Assembly: GCA_963804595.1 (NCBI GenBank)
Contig: CAWDQZ010000001.1
Location: 1-64,000, forward strand
Source of the DNA: DASUPK01 sp963804595
Lineage (GTDB): Bacteria > Actinomycetota > Thermoleophilia > Solirubrobacterales > 70-9
DNA length: 64,000 nt
Reading direction: 5' to 3'
Positions 16,178 through 24,332 of this stretch are shown piece by piece. Position numbers and translations under genes: made by a program. Each line of letters starts with the position of its first letter. Position 1 is the stretch's first letter. The notes below the pieces were generated by a model. That model worked only from the letters and a program-made list of their open reading frames with translations. It searched no databases and was not told the DNA's origin.

Positions 16178-17139
16178 AACTCGTACGAGCGGGCCTTCTC
16201 ATAGCGCTCGATCGCCAGTTCGACGAGGCGATCGCAGAGCTCGGGATAACCGATCCCGTCTACCTCGAAGAGCTTGCCGTAGACGCTCGTCTCGGTGAAG
16301 CCCGGGATCGTGTTGAGCTCGTTGACGAGGACTTCGTCGCCGTCGACGAAGAAGTCGCAGCGTGCGAGCCCGCTGCAACCGCAGAGCATGAAGACCCGGC
16401 GCGCGAGCTCCCTGACCCGCTCCGCGGCGCCATCGCCGACTTCGGCGGGCACCCGCAGCTCCATGCCCCCCTCCGCGTACTTCGCCTCGTAGTCGTACCA
16501 ATCGGAGGACGTGGTGACGATCTCCCCGGGCGGCGAGGCGACCGGGTCCTCGTTGCCGAGCAGCGAGCACTCGACCTCCTTCCCCGGCGCGGGCGCCTCG
16601 ACGATCACCCGCGGGTCGTGGCGGCGGGCCTGCTCCACGGCACGATCGAGATCCTCCTCCCCCGAGGCGGGCGAGATGCCGACGCTCGAGCCGAGCCTCG
16701 CGGGCTTCACCCACACCGGTTGCCCAAAACCCGCGGCGATCTCGCGCCAACCCTCCTCTCCGGCCCGGCAGTAGTCGACCTGCGGAATGGCGTGCTGTGA
16801 AAGCAGGTTCTTGAAGATCAGCTTGTCCATGCAGATCGCCGAGGACTCGACATCGGAACCGGCATACGGGACATCCAGCACCTCGAGCAACCCCTGCACG
16901 CTGCCGTCCTCTCCCCCGGGGCCGTGGAGCACCGGGAAGACCACCTCGCAGTCGAGCAGGCCCCCGCCCGGAGTGAACGCGACGGGGTCACCTCCGGCGG
17001 CCCAGCTGCCGTCGCGGCCGATCGTCACCTCGACGGTCTCGTGGCCCGCCTCGCGCAAGCCAGCGGCGACCGAGGCCGCAGAGCGCAGCGAGACCTCGTG
17101 CTCACTCGAGATCCCGCCACCCAGGACCGCGACCCTCAT
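16174..17139 (-). CDS. ddl: D-alanine--D-alanine ligase (in pknB operon)
   Basis: 321-residue ATP-grasp enzyme that makes D-Ala-D-Ala for peptidoglycan. GGISSEHEVSLRSA is the N-terminal signature, VFPVLHGPGGEDGSVQGLL the substrate-binding stretch, and NELNTIPGFTETSVYGKL the C-terminal metal/phosphate motif. The omega-loop contains EAKY, the Lys-Tyr type of D-Ala (not D-Lac) ligases. The ATG overlaps the pknB stop (ATGA), placing it at the end of the fhaA-pknB operon. A second ligase is encoded at 44243-45199. Which one is the housekeeping copy cannot be told from sequence. Confidence 0.92.
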   Translation of the reverse strand: MRVAVLGGGISSEHEVSLRSAASVAAGLREAGHETVEVTIGRDGSWAAGGDPVAFTPGGGLLDCEVVFPVLHGPGGEDGSVQGLLEVLDVPYAGSDVESSAICMDKLIFKNLLSQHAIPQVDYCRAGEEGWREIAAGFGQPVWVKPARLGSSVGISPASGEEDLDRAVEQARRHDPRVIVEAPAPGKEVECSLLGNEDPVASPPGEIVTTSSDWYDYEAKYAEGGMELRVPAEVGDGAAERVRELARRVFMLCGCSGLARCDFFVDGDEVLVNELNTIPGFTETSVYGKLFEVDGIGYPELCDRLVELAIERYEKARSYEF

Positions 17140-19007
17140 GGCGTGGTTGTGGTGGTTGTGGTGGTGGTGGTGGGCGAGGCCACGCCCACCGAGATCGTCA
17201 CCGTGTCGCCGCGGCGACCGCGCGATCCCCCGGGTGGGAACTCGGAGATCACGCGGTTCAGCTGAGCCGGATCGCTGGTCGGCTGTTCCGTCACCGCGAC
17301 CGTGAAGCCCGCCTTCTTCAGTGCGTTGACGGCGCTCTTCCGATCCTGCCCGGTGACGTCGGGCACCGTGATCGCGCCGGTCGAGGCGAAGATCGTCACC
17401 TGCGAGCCGCGCGCCACGAGCTTGCCGGCCCCGGGGCTCTGGTTGACCACCTTGCCCTCCGGCTCGGTCGAATCGCGCTGCACCAGGACCCCGGAGAGGC
17501 CGGCGTCCTGGATCGCCGCCAGGGCGGCCTGGTCGTCGAGACCGACGACGTTCGGGACCTCCACCTGATTGGTCCCGCGGGAGACCAGCAGGGTGACCAC
17601 CTGGCTGGTCGAGAGCTGCGTCCCGGCCGCCGGCTCCGTGCCGATCGCACGACCCTTCGGCACCGAGTTCGAGAACTCGTTCCGGGTCGTCACCTTGAAA
17701 CCGTTCTTTTCCAGGCGATTGGTGGCATCGGAGACGCTCAATCCGGCGACGTCGGGCACCGCCACGATCGCCGGCCCGGAACTGACGCTGAGGGTGACCG
17801 TGGAGCCCTCCTCGGCCTTGCCCCCGCCCCGGTCGGTCGGGATCGGGTCCTGCTCGACGACCTGATTCCGCGCGGCGGCGCTGGGCACGGCCTTGATCGC
17901 GACGTCGAAGCCCTTGCCGTCCAGGATCTGCGTGGCCGCGTCGACGTCCTGTCCGATCACGTCAGGCACGGAGACGTGCGAGGGCCGGGTGACGGCGTAG
18001 GCGACCAGCGCCGCAGTGGCGGCGGCGAGCAGTGCGAGGATGATCCAGCGCCACCGCCGGCGGCGGCGGGCCCGCTCCCACTCCCCGTCCTCGTCGTAGG
18101 GCTGCTCCTCCCTCGGGATGTCCGCCTCCCCCTCCGGGGTGACCGCCGCGTAGGCCGCGGTGTCCTGGGGACGGGGGGTGTCCGGGGCCTTCTCCGCCGC
18201 GTCGAGCGCCCTGAGGAAGGCGTCCGCGTCCTTGAAGCGGGCGTCGGGATCCTTGGCGAGGGCGCGCATGACCACCGCGTCGAGGGCCGGCGGGACGTTC
18301 GGGTTGATCGCGCTCGGCCGGCGGGGCGCCTCGGAGACCTGCTTGAGCGCCACGGCAACGGCACTGTCTCCCTGGAACGGCACCCGGCCCGTGAGCGCTT
18401 CGTAGAGGATCACCCCGATCGAGTAGATGTCGGAGCGCGCCGTCGTCTCCTTGCCCTGGGCCTGCTCCGGCGAGATGTACTGCGCCGTCCCCATCACCGA
18501 GCCGGTGGCGGTGATGTCCGAGCTCTCGCCCGCTCGCGCGATGCCGAAGTCCGCCACCCGCGCGCGGCCCTCGTCATCGATCAGCACGTTCTGGGGCTTC
18601 AGGTCGCGATGGACGATTCCCTTGCGGTGGGCGAACCGGGCGGCGTTCAGGATCTGGCGGGTGAAGTCGATCGCGTCCTTCGGGCTCATCCCCCCCTTGA
18701 CCAGGTCCTTCAGCGAGGGCCCGTCGACGTACTCCATCGCGATGAAGTAGGTGCCGTCGAAGTCGCCCCGATCGAAGATCCCGACCACGTTCGGATGCTG
18801 CAGGCCGGCAGCCGACTGGGCCTCGCGCTGGAAGCGCTGGACGAACTCCGAGTCCTGCGCGAAGTTGTCGTGCAGGACCTTGACCGCGACCTTCCGGTCG
18901 AGCTCGGTGTCCTCGGCGAGCCAGACATCCGCCATCCCGCCTGAGCCGATCTTCCGGTCGAGCCGGTAGCGCTCGTCCACGACGGTGCCGCTCTCGAGCT
19001 CAGCCAT
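17136..19007 (-). CDS. pknB: Ser/Thr protein kinase PknB with four PASTA domains
   Basis: 623 residues. Kinase domain 1-270 with GSGGMADVWLAE, VAVKVLH, HRDLKPQN, DFGIARAG and YISPEQAQG. A transmembrane helix follows near 322-342, then four extracellular PASTA repeats, each opening with V(P)DV/NV-G: VSVPDVIGQ, VAVPDVAGL, VEVPNVVGL and ITVPDVTGQ. PASTA domains sense muropeptides or lipid II; the kinase phosphorylates division and wall-synthesis proteins and FHA partners, here encoded in the same operon. The protein ends in ten consecutive threonines and one proline, encoded by a GGT/TGT-type repeat. The start overlaps the pbpA end by eight bases. Confidence 0.95.
   Translation of the reverse strand: MAELESGTVVDERYRLDRKIGSGGMADVWLAEDTELDRKVAVKVLHDNFAQDSEFVQRFQREAQSAAGLQHPNVVGIFDRGDFDGTYFIAMEYVDGPSLKDLVKGGMSPKDAIDFTRQILNAARFAHRKGIVHRDLKPQNVLIDDEGRARVADFGIARAGESSDITATGSVMGTAQYISPEQAQGKETTARSDIYSIGVILYEALTGRVPFQGDSAVAVALKQVSEAPRRPSAINPNVPPALDAVVMRALAKDPDARFKDADAFLRALDAAEKAPDTPRPQDTAAYAAVTPEGEADIPREEQPYDEDGEWERARRRRRWRWIILALLAAATAALVAYAVTRPSHVSVPDVIGQDVDAATQILDGKGFDVAIKAVPSAAARNQVVEQDPIPTDRGGGKAEEGSTVTLSVSSGPAIVAVPDVAGLSVSDATNRLEKNGFKVTTRNEFSNSVPKGRAIGTEPAAGTQLSTSQVVTLLVSRGTNQVEVPNVVGLDDQAALAAIQDAGLSGVLVQRDSTEPEGKVVNQSPGAGKLVARGSQVTIFASTGAITVPDVTGQDRKSAVNALKKAGFTVAVTEQPTSDPAQLNRVISEFPPGGSRGRRGDTVTISVGVASPTTTTTTTTTTP
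17142..17171 (-). repeat. Ten-codon threonine tract at the pknB 3' end
   Basis: Ten ACN codons in a row give a 30-base imperfect trinucleotide repeat (GGT/TGT on the plus strand). It lies a few bases from the stop and from the overlapping ddl start, so slippage would add or remove Thr residues without changing frame. Confidence 0.85.
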
Positions 19008-20433
19008 TGTCGTTTCCGCTCAGGACCGCCTCGGCGACCGCCTTGAAGATCGGCCCGCAGGTTGGGCCGCCGAAGCCGCTGGTGTGCTCGACGACGCAGG
19101 CGATCGCGATCTGCGGATCGCTCGCCGGGGCGAAGCCGATGAACCAGGCGTCGTTGACACCCGCTGAGATCTCCGCCGTCCCGGTCTTGCCGGCGACGTC
19201 GATGCCCGAGACGGCCGCGGCGGTCCCCGTTCCCTCGCGCACGACGCTCTGCATCATCGTGTTGAGCTCCGCCGCCGTGTCCTCGCTCATCACTCGACTC
19301 TGACGGGCCGGATCGAGTTTCGTCTCCCGCCCGTCAGGGTCGATCACCTTCGACCACAGCCGCGGCTCCATGAGCTCGCCCTTGTTGGCGACGGTCGCCG
19401 CGACCTCCGCCATCTGGAGCGGGGTGACGCGCAGTCGCTCCTGGCCGATCGCGACACGCCCGATGTCGATCGTGTCGCTCGGGCCGAGCAGCCTGTTGCC
19501 CTCGTAGACGCCGCTCGCCGCGAGCTGGAAGCTCGGATAGTCGAGGCGCGGCTTAGCGTCGAAGCCGTAGCGGTCCATGTACTTGAACATCGTGTCCTTG
19601 CCGAGCTTCTCACCGGCTTGCGCCCACCAGGTGTTGACCGAGTTCGTCAGTGCGGTGGTCATGTCGATCGTCCCGAACTGCTCGCCTCCCGAGTTGGAGA
19701 GCGGCACGCCCTCGATCTCGATCGGGGACCGGCCGCTGAGCGTCGAACTCGTCGTGAACTCGCCACTGTCCAGCGCTGCCGTGGCCGTGACGACCTTCAT
19801 GGTCGAGCCGGGCGGGTAGCCGGCCTGCGTCGCCCGGTTGAAGAGGGGGGCGCTCTGATCGCGGTTGAACTGAGCGAAGTGCTTCGGGATCTGGTTCGGG
19901 TCGTACTCAGGGATGCTCACCATCGCCCTGACCTGGCCAGTCGACGGATCGAGGGCGACGACGGAGCCCCGGCGGCCGGCTAGCCCGTTCACCGCGGCCT
20001 GCTGTGCCGCCGGGTCGAGCGCGGACTGCACGTTGTCCCCCACCTGGGAGTGGCCCTGGAGCTGGTCGAGCACCGAGAGGAACTCGGTCTTGTTGCCGAC
20101 CAGCTCGTCGTTGTGCGAGAGCTCGAAGCCCACCCGTCCCTGCGTGACGAAGCTGTAGCCGATCGGGTTGCCGAAGAGCGAGCCCTGCGGATACCGGCGC
20201 ACGTAGACCTTGTTGTTGCCGCTGCCCCGCGGGATCGACCTGGCGATCACCGACCCGTCGGAGGCGAGGATGCTGCCGCGCTTGATCGTCTGCTCCTCGA
20301 GCAACGGCCTGCGGTTCGCCTGGTTCGCCTTCAGCGAGTCGGCGTCGAAGATCGACCAGTAGGAGGTGAACCCGAAGAGGAGGGCGTAGAGGACCAGCAG
20401 GAAGCCGAAGAGCTTGATGATCTGCCGGTTCAT
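19000..20433 (-). CDS. pbpA: Penicillin-binding protein, class B transpeptidase (PbpA/FtsI-like)
   Basis: 477 residues. An N-terminal membrane anchor (LFGFLLVLYALLFGFTSYW) is followed by a transpeptidase domain with the three penicillin-binding motifs: STMK in YPPGSTMKVVTATAAL (near residue 212), SVN in TNSVNTWWAQ, and KTG in VAGKTGTAEIS near the C-terminus. It cross-links peptidoglycan outside the membrane, working with the SEDS glycosyltransferase encoded directly upstream (TGATG overlap). The stop lies within the start region of pknB. The length and operon match mycobacterial PbpA rather than a large FtsI. Confidence 0.95.
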   Translation of the reverse strand: MNRQIIKLFGFLLVLYALLFGFTSYWSIFDADSLKANQANRRPLLEEQTIKRGSILASDGSVIARSIPRGSGNNKVYVRRYPQGSLFGNPIGYSFVTQGRVGFELSHNDELVGNKTEFLSVLDQLQGHSQVGDNVQSALDPAAQQAAVNGLAGRRGSVVALDPSTGQVRAMVSIPEYDPNQIPKHFAQFNRDQSAPLFNRATQAGYPPGSTMKVVTATAALDSGEFTTSSTLSGRSPIEIEGVPLSNSGGEQFGTIDMTTALTNSVNTWWAQAGEKLGKDTMFKYMDRYGFDAKPRLDYPSFQLAASGVYEGNRLLGPSDTIDIGRVAIGQERLRVTPLQMAEVAATVANKGELMEPRLWSKVIDPDGRETKLDPARQSRVMSEDTAAELNTMMQSVVREGTGTAAAVSGIDVAGKTGTAEISAGVNDAWFIGFAPASDPQIAIACVVEHTSGFGGPTCGPIFKAVAEAVLSGNDNG

Positions 20434-21761
20434 CAGCCGATCCTCGTCTCGTTCTGGAGACGCACTCTGCGCCGCGCCTTGTCGGAGATCATCAGCAGCA
20501 GGGCGAGCAGGATGAAGTTCGCGACGATCGAGCTGCCCCCGTAGCTGATGAACGGCAGTGTCACTCCGGTCAGGGGGATCACCCGGGTGACGCCGCCGAT
20601 GATCACGAACGCCTGGAGAGCGAAGATCGCCGTCAGCCCGGTGGCGAGCAGCTTCGAGAAGCCGTCCTCGGCCAGGATCGCGGTCTTGAAGCCACGCTCG
20701 GCGATCAGCGCGTAGATCAGCACCACCGCCGCGCCCCCGAAGAGCCCCAGCTCATCCACGATCACCGCGTAGATGAAGTCGGTGTGCGGCGCGGGCAGGA
20801 TCGCGCAGCGGTCCGGGAACCCGTGATTACAGCCGGGAAGCTGCACGAGTGACTCCCCCAGCCCCCTGCCGAAGAGCCCGCCGTCGGCCTGCGCGAAGAT
20901 CGACTGTGAGAGCTGGTAGCCCGACCCGCCGGCGTCGTGGAACGGGTCGAGCCAGATGTCGAAGCGGTCCTGGATGTGCGCCGCCGTCTGGGCGAAGAAC
21001 CAGGCCCCCACCACGAACATGAGCAGGCCGATGATCACGAAGGAGAGCCGGCCCGTGGCGACGTAGATCAGCGCCAGGAAGGCGCCGAAGAACATCACCG
21101 AGCTGCCCAGGTCGCGGATGAAGACGAGCAGGACCATCGCCGCGCCCCAGACGACCAGCAGCGGCCCGAGGTGCTTCAGCGGCGGAAGGACCAGGCCGAA
21201 GACGTTGCGGGCCCCGACCACGAGCACCTCCCTGTGCTCGTTCAGGTAGCTCGCCAGGAAGACGACGATGCAGATCTTGGCCAGCTCGGTGGGCTGGAAG
21301 GTGATCGGGCCGAGGTCGACGGCCAGGAACGCGTCATTGGTGGCGTGCCCGAGGAAGCGGGGCATGATCAGCAGCACGATCCCCGCCAGCGCGATCAGGT
21401 ACCGGTAGCGCTCGAGCGCCTCGTACTCGCGCAGGAAGATGATCGTCGCCGAGAAGAAGATCAGCCCGAGGACGAACCAGTTGGCCTGGTCGCGCGCGAG
21501 CCCCTCGTCGAGGCGGAACAGCATCACCATCCCGAAAGCGGCGAGCAGCGCGACCAGGGGGAAGAGGTAGGGATCGGCGTCGGGGAGCCGGATCCGGATG
21601 ATGAAGTGGACGGCGACGCAGAGGGCGAGGAAGTAGCCGCCGTAGAGCACGCTCAGGTTGCTGAGCTGAGCCGAATTCGTGATCAACACGGCGGTGAACC
21701 CGGCCGTGACGAGCAGGGCGACCGGGATCAGTGCAAAGAGCTCGCGGGTGCGCGCACTCAA
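20433..21761 (-). CDS. rodA: SEDS peptidoglycan glycosyltransferase (RodA/FtsW family)
   Basis: 442-residue polytopic protein that polymerises lipid II. About ten hydrophobic segments are present. FQPTELAKICIVVFLASYL with its conserved Glu, the large loop with GSGYQLSQSIFAQADGGLFG, and the C-terminal GVTLPFISYGGSSIVANF are SEDS signatures. It pairs with the class B PBP encoded next. The TTG start overlaps the PP2C stop (TTGA). The assignment to RodA rather than FtsW rests on the operon (fhaA-fhaB-pstP-rodA-pbpA-pknB order). Confidence 0.94.
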   Translation of the reverse strand: MSARTRELFALIPVALLVTAGFTAVLITNSAQLSNLSVLYGGYFLALCVAVHFIIRIRLPDADPYLFPLVALLAAFGMVMLFRLDEGLARDQANWFVLGLIFFSATIIFLREYEALERYRYLIALAGIVLLIMPRFLGHATNDAFLAVDLGPITFQPTELAKICIVVFLASYLNEHREVLVVGARNVFGLVLPPLKHLGPLLVVWGAAMVLLVFIRDLGSSVMFFGAFLALIYVATGRLSFVIIGLLMFVVGAWFFAQTAAHIQDRFDIWLDPFHDAGGSGYQLSQSIFAQADGGLFGRGLGESLVQLPGCNHGFPDRCAILPAPHTDFIYAVIVDELGLFGGAAVVLIYALIAERGFKTAILAEDGFSKLLATGLTAIFALQAFVIIGGVTRVIPLTGVTLPFISYGGSSIVANFILLALLLMISDKARRRVRLQNETRIG

Positions 21762-23002
21762 CGCTTCTGGGCCTGCTTGCCCTTGGAGGAGGCGCCGGAC
21801 TTCTTCTTGTTCTTCTTCGGCTGCGCGGGGGGCGGTGGCTGCGGGACCCCCTCCGTCGGGCGGTTCTGGATGTCCTGGGCGAGGCTGGTCGCGTCATCCT
21901 TGCCGCGCAGGGTGTGTCCGGTCACGGCGCGCTGGCGATCCTCGGACAGCGTCCCCTCCTGGACCGGAATCGAGTACTGCTTCGAGTAGAGGCTGACGCC
22001 GAGCGGCAGCTCGTAGGGCAGGCCCCTGTAGACCGCCACGTTCCCCTGGCTGTCAGTACCGAGGAAGTAGATCGATCGCGCCAAGAGCACCGCCGCGACG
22101 ATCACGCCCGCGACCACGGCGACCAGGGCTGCCCACTTGAGCGCCCGTCTGCGTCGCGACGGTCTCGGCGTCGGGCCCTGCCCGCGAAGGCGATCGGTCG
22201 CGCCGCGCATTCGCTCCCGGGTCAGTCCGGCGGACTCGGCAGTGCGGGAGATCAGCGTCGCGCCCTCCTCCGACTCCTTCCCGTCGGCGTCGGCGACCCG
22301 GAATGCGACGGCGGTGATGTTGTCCCGGCCGCCGCCGCGGTTGGCCGCCTCGACGAGCCGGTTGACGGCGCTCCGCAGGTTCCTTGAGTTGACGAGGATG
22401 TCGCGGATCTCGTCGTCGGGGACCATCGTGGTGAGACCGTCGCTGCAGAGCAGGAAGACGTCGCCGTCGCGGGCCGGGAAGGTCATCGTGTCGACGTTCA
22501 CGCTCGGCTCCGGCCCGAGAGCGCGCGTGATGATCGAGCGCTGCGGGTGCTCCTCCGCCTGCTCTTCGGTGAGCCTGCCCTGCCGGCGCAGTTCCTCGAC
22601 CAGCGAATGGTCCTTCGTCAGGCGCTTGAGCTGGCCAGCCCGCAGGAGGTAGGCGCGGCTGTCGCCCACGTGGCCGAACGCGACCTCGTCGTTCTTGACC
22701 AGTGCCGCGGTCAGCGTGGTCCCCATGCCCGCCCGCGAGGAATCCTCCTGGGCGAGCCTGTGGATCTTGCGGTTCGCCTGCTGCGCGATCTCCTCGAGCT
22801 GTCCCTCCGCGGAGGCGTCGTCGTTCCGAGGACCCCGTTCGAAGGCGCCGGCCGCGATCCGCGATGCGACCTCCCCCGCCTGCGCTCCTCCCATCCCGTC
22901 CGCCACGGCGAAGAGGGGAGCCTTCGCGTAGTAGGAGTCCTCGTTGGCCTGCCGCTGCCGCCCGGTGTCGGTCTTGTGTGCCTCCTCGGCGACTCTCAGC
23001 AT
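21758..23002 (-). CDS. pstP: PP2C-type Ser/Thr protein phosphatase (PstP-like)
   Basis: 414 residues. The N-terminal PP2C domain contains RQANEDSYYAK, FAVADGMGGAQAGEVAS (metal-binding Asp and Gly), GMGTTLTAALV, GHVGDSRAYLLR and LCSDGLTTMV. A transmembrane helix lies near residue 300 and is followed by a short exported part and a Lys-rich, Pro-rich tail. It dephosphorylates PknB and its substrates. The ATG overlaps the fhaB stop (TGATG). Metal ligands of a working PP2C are all present. Confidence 0.95.
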   Translation of the reverse strand: MLRVAEEAHKTDTGRQRQANEDSYYAKAPLFAVADGMGGAQAGEVASRIAAGAFERGPRNDDASAEGQLEEIAQQANRKIHRLAQEDSSRAGMGTTLTAALVKNDEVAFGHVGDSRAYLLRAGQLKRLTKDHSLVEELRRQGRLTEEQAEEHPQRSIITRALGPEPSVNVDTMTFPARDGDVFLLCSDGLTTMVPDDEIRDILVNSRNLRSAVNRLVEAANRGGGRDNITAVAFRVADADGKESEEGATLISRTAESAGLTRERMRGATDRLRGQGPTPRPSRRRRALKWAALVAVVAGVIVAAVLLARSIYFLGTDSQGNVAVYRGLPYELPLGVSLYSKQYSIPVQEGTLSEDRQRAVTGHTLRGKDDATSLAQDIQNRPTEGVPQPPPPAQPKKNKKKSGASSKGKQAQKR

Positions 23003-23472
23003 CAGGAAACCTCGAAGCGGAACTCAGTGTCCCCGATCCGGATCAGGTCGCCGGGCGTCAGCTCGGCCTCGCCGTGCAGCTCCCGCGAGTTGAGCAGGGT
23101 GCCGTTCGTCGAGTTCATGTCCTCGACGAAATATGCCCCGGAGCGGTTGAAGACGCGCGCATGGACCCCGGAGGCATAGCGGTCGTCCAGGCGGATGTCC
23201 GCGTCGGCCGAGCGGCCCAGCGAGATGCCGCCGAAGAGGTCGAAGTGGTCACCCTTGTTGAGACCGCCGCCAGCCTCGACCACCAGGAACGCGTCCGTGC
23301 CCGCCGGCTCGACCCCGCCCGCGACCTCGTGGTAGCCGGTTTCATAGCCGGGCGTGGCCGTTCCGCGGAGGTCCTTGAGCGAGCTTCGGGTCACCCAGAG
23401 CAGAAAGAGGAAGAGCACGGCAAGGAAGCCGAACTTGAGCGCTACCGCCAGCGGCTCGAGATCGCTATTCAC
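23002..23472 (-). CDS. fhaB: FHA domain membrane protein FhaB
   Basis: 156 residues. One N-terminal transmembrane helix (ALKFGFLAVLFLFLLWV) is followed by a C-terminal FHA domain with LGRSADADIRLDD, a VHARV segment at the usual S-x-x-H position, and EDMNSTNGTLLNSREL. FHA domains bind phosphothreonine; FhaB homologues recruit proteins to PknB-phosphorylated partners at the septum and pole. The GTG start overlaps the fhaA stop (GTGA). The Ser of the usual SxxH motif reads Ser-Gly-Val-His, so it is retained. Confidence 0.92.
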   Translation of the reverse strand: MNSDLEPLAVALKFGFLAVLFLFLLWVTRSSLKDLRGTATPGYETGYHEVAGGVEPAGTDAFLVVEAGGGLNKGDHFDLFGGISLGRSADADIRLDDRYASGVHARVFNRSGAYFVEDMNSTNGTLLNSRELHGEAELTPGDLIRIGDTEFRFEVS

Positions 23473-24236
23473 TGCTCGATGTCGAAGGCGAAGACCTTGG
23501 TTCCGAGAGTGATCTCGTCGCCCGGAGAGAGTCGGGCATTCGCGACGCGGCGGCCATTGACCTTGACCCCGTTGGTCGAGTTGAGGTCGACGATCTGCCA
23601 GTCCCCCACGTTCGAACGGCGCAGCTCGGCGTGGCGCCGAGAGATGTTGGGGTCGTCGATGACGCAGTCGGCCTCCTTCGACCGACCAAGGGTGGCGGTC
23701 GGGCCATCGAGGACGTAGCGGCGGTCGTCGACCGAGATGATCGCGCGAGTCTGCGAGAAGGCGGCGTCGGGGCGGCGCTTGGAGCGGGCCTTCTGTGCCT
23801 CGGTGGCCGAGTACACCATCGTGTGCCCGTGCTCGCCCTGCTCCGGCTCGGCGCCCTGGCGCTGCGGGGGCCGGACGAGGCGGGTCTGGATCCCGAACTC
23901 GCCCAGCCGCAGACGCTCGTCCTGGTCGAGGTGGACGACGGGCCGCGTGAGCAGGTCGTAGTCGTGGTGGCGGGCGTGCTCGAGCAGGTGGCCGCTGAGC
24001 TCCTGGGCGAGAGAGGACTCGTAGTCCTTGAAGCGCTCGTAGTCCTCCGGGCAGAGCCAGACCGTGTACTCGTTCGGTACGTAGACCCGCTGGACCGACG
24101 CCGTCTTGTGAGCGTCCATCTCCTTCGCGAGCTTGCGCGCGATCTCCACCGGCTGCACGCCGGAGCTGAAGGCGCGGCTGAAGACGCCTTCTACGAGGCC
24201 CTCAATCCGGGCTTCGAGGTTGCGCAGAACGCTGAT
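23469..24236 (-). CDS. fhaA: FHA domain protein FhaA (DUF3662 + FHA), probable ATC start
   Basis: 255 residues. The N-terminal DUF3662 domain (SVLRNLEARIEGLVEGVFSR, then VQPVEIARKLAKEMDAHKT) is followed by a linker and a C-terminal FHA domain with LGRSKEADCVIDDPNISRRH and DLNSTNGVKVNGRRV. FhaA homologues bind phosphorylated PknB targets such as the lipid II flippase MurJ. A GTG at 24158 would remove 26 conserved residues. No ATG/GTG/TTG exists upstream in frame, but an ATC at 24236 sits six bases after GAGGAG and gives the canonical MSVLRNLEAR start. It is the first gene of the kinase operon. Confidence 0.85.
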   Translation of the reverse strand: MSVLRNLEARIEGLVEGVFSRAFSSGVQPVEIARKLAKEMDAHKTASVQRVYVPNEYTVWLCPEDYERFKDYESSLAQELSGHLLEHARHHDYDLLTRPVVHLDQDERLRLGEFGIQTRLVRPPQRQGAEPEQGEHGHTMVYSATEAQKARSKRRPDAAFSQTRAIISVDDRRYVLDGPTATLGRSKEADCVIDDPNISRRHAELRRSNVGDWQIVDLNSTNGVKVNGRRVANARLSPGDEITLGTKVFAFDIEQ

Positions 24237-24242
24237 TGGAAA

Positions 24243-24248
24243 CTCCTC
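24243..24248 (-). promoter_or_regulatory. Ribosome binding site deciding the fhaA start
   Basis: GAGGAG on the minus strand, six bases before the ATC at 24236. It is the best Shine-Dalgarno match near this start and supports initiation at ATC rather than at the downstream GTG 24158 or an in-frame CTG nine bases further on. Confidence 0.65.
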
Positions 24249-24332
24249 GGGTCGGGTTGGCAGGGGTACCTGAACCGGGTTGCGCCCGCTGGCGCAGCCC
24301 GCATCAGCGAGGCGAAATGCTAGTGGGGTTCG

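Noticed and set aside
24237..24332. Possible tRNA in the gap upstream of fhaA (a tRNA-Leu lies near fhaA in mycobacteria)
   Set aside because: No cloverleaf with matching acceptor and T-arm could be built on either strand.
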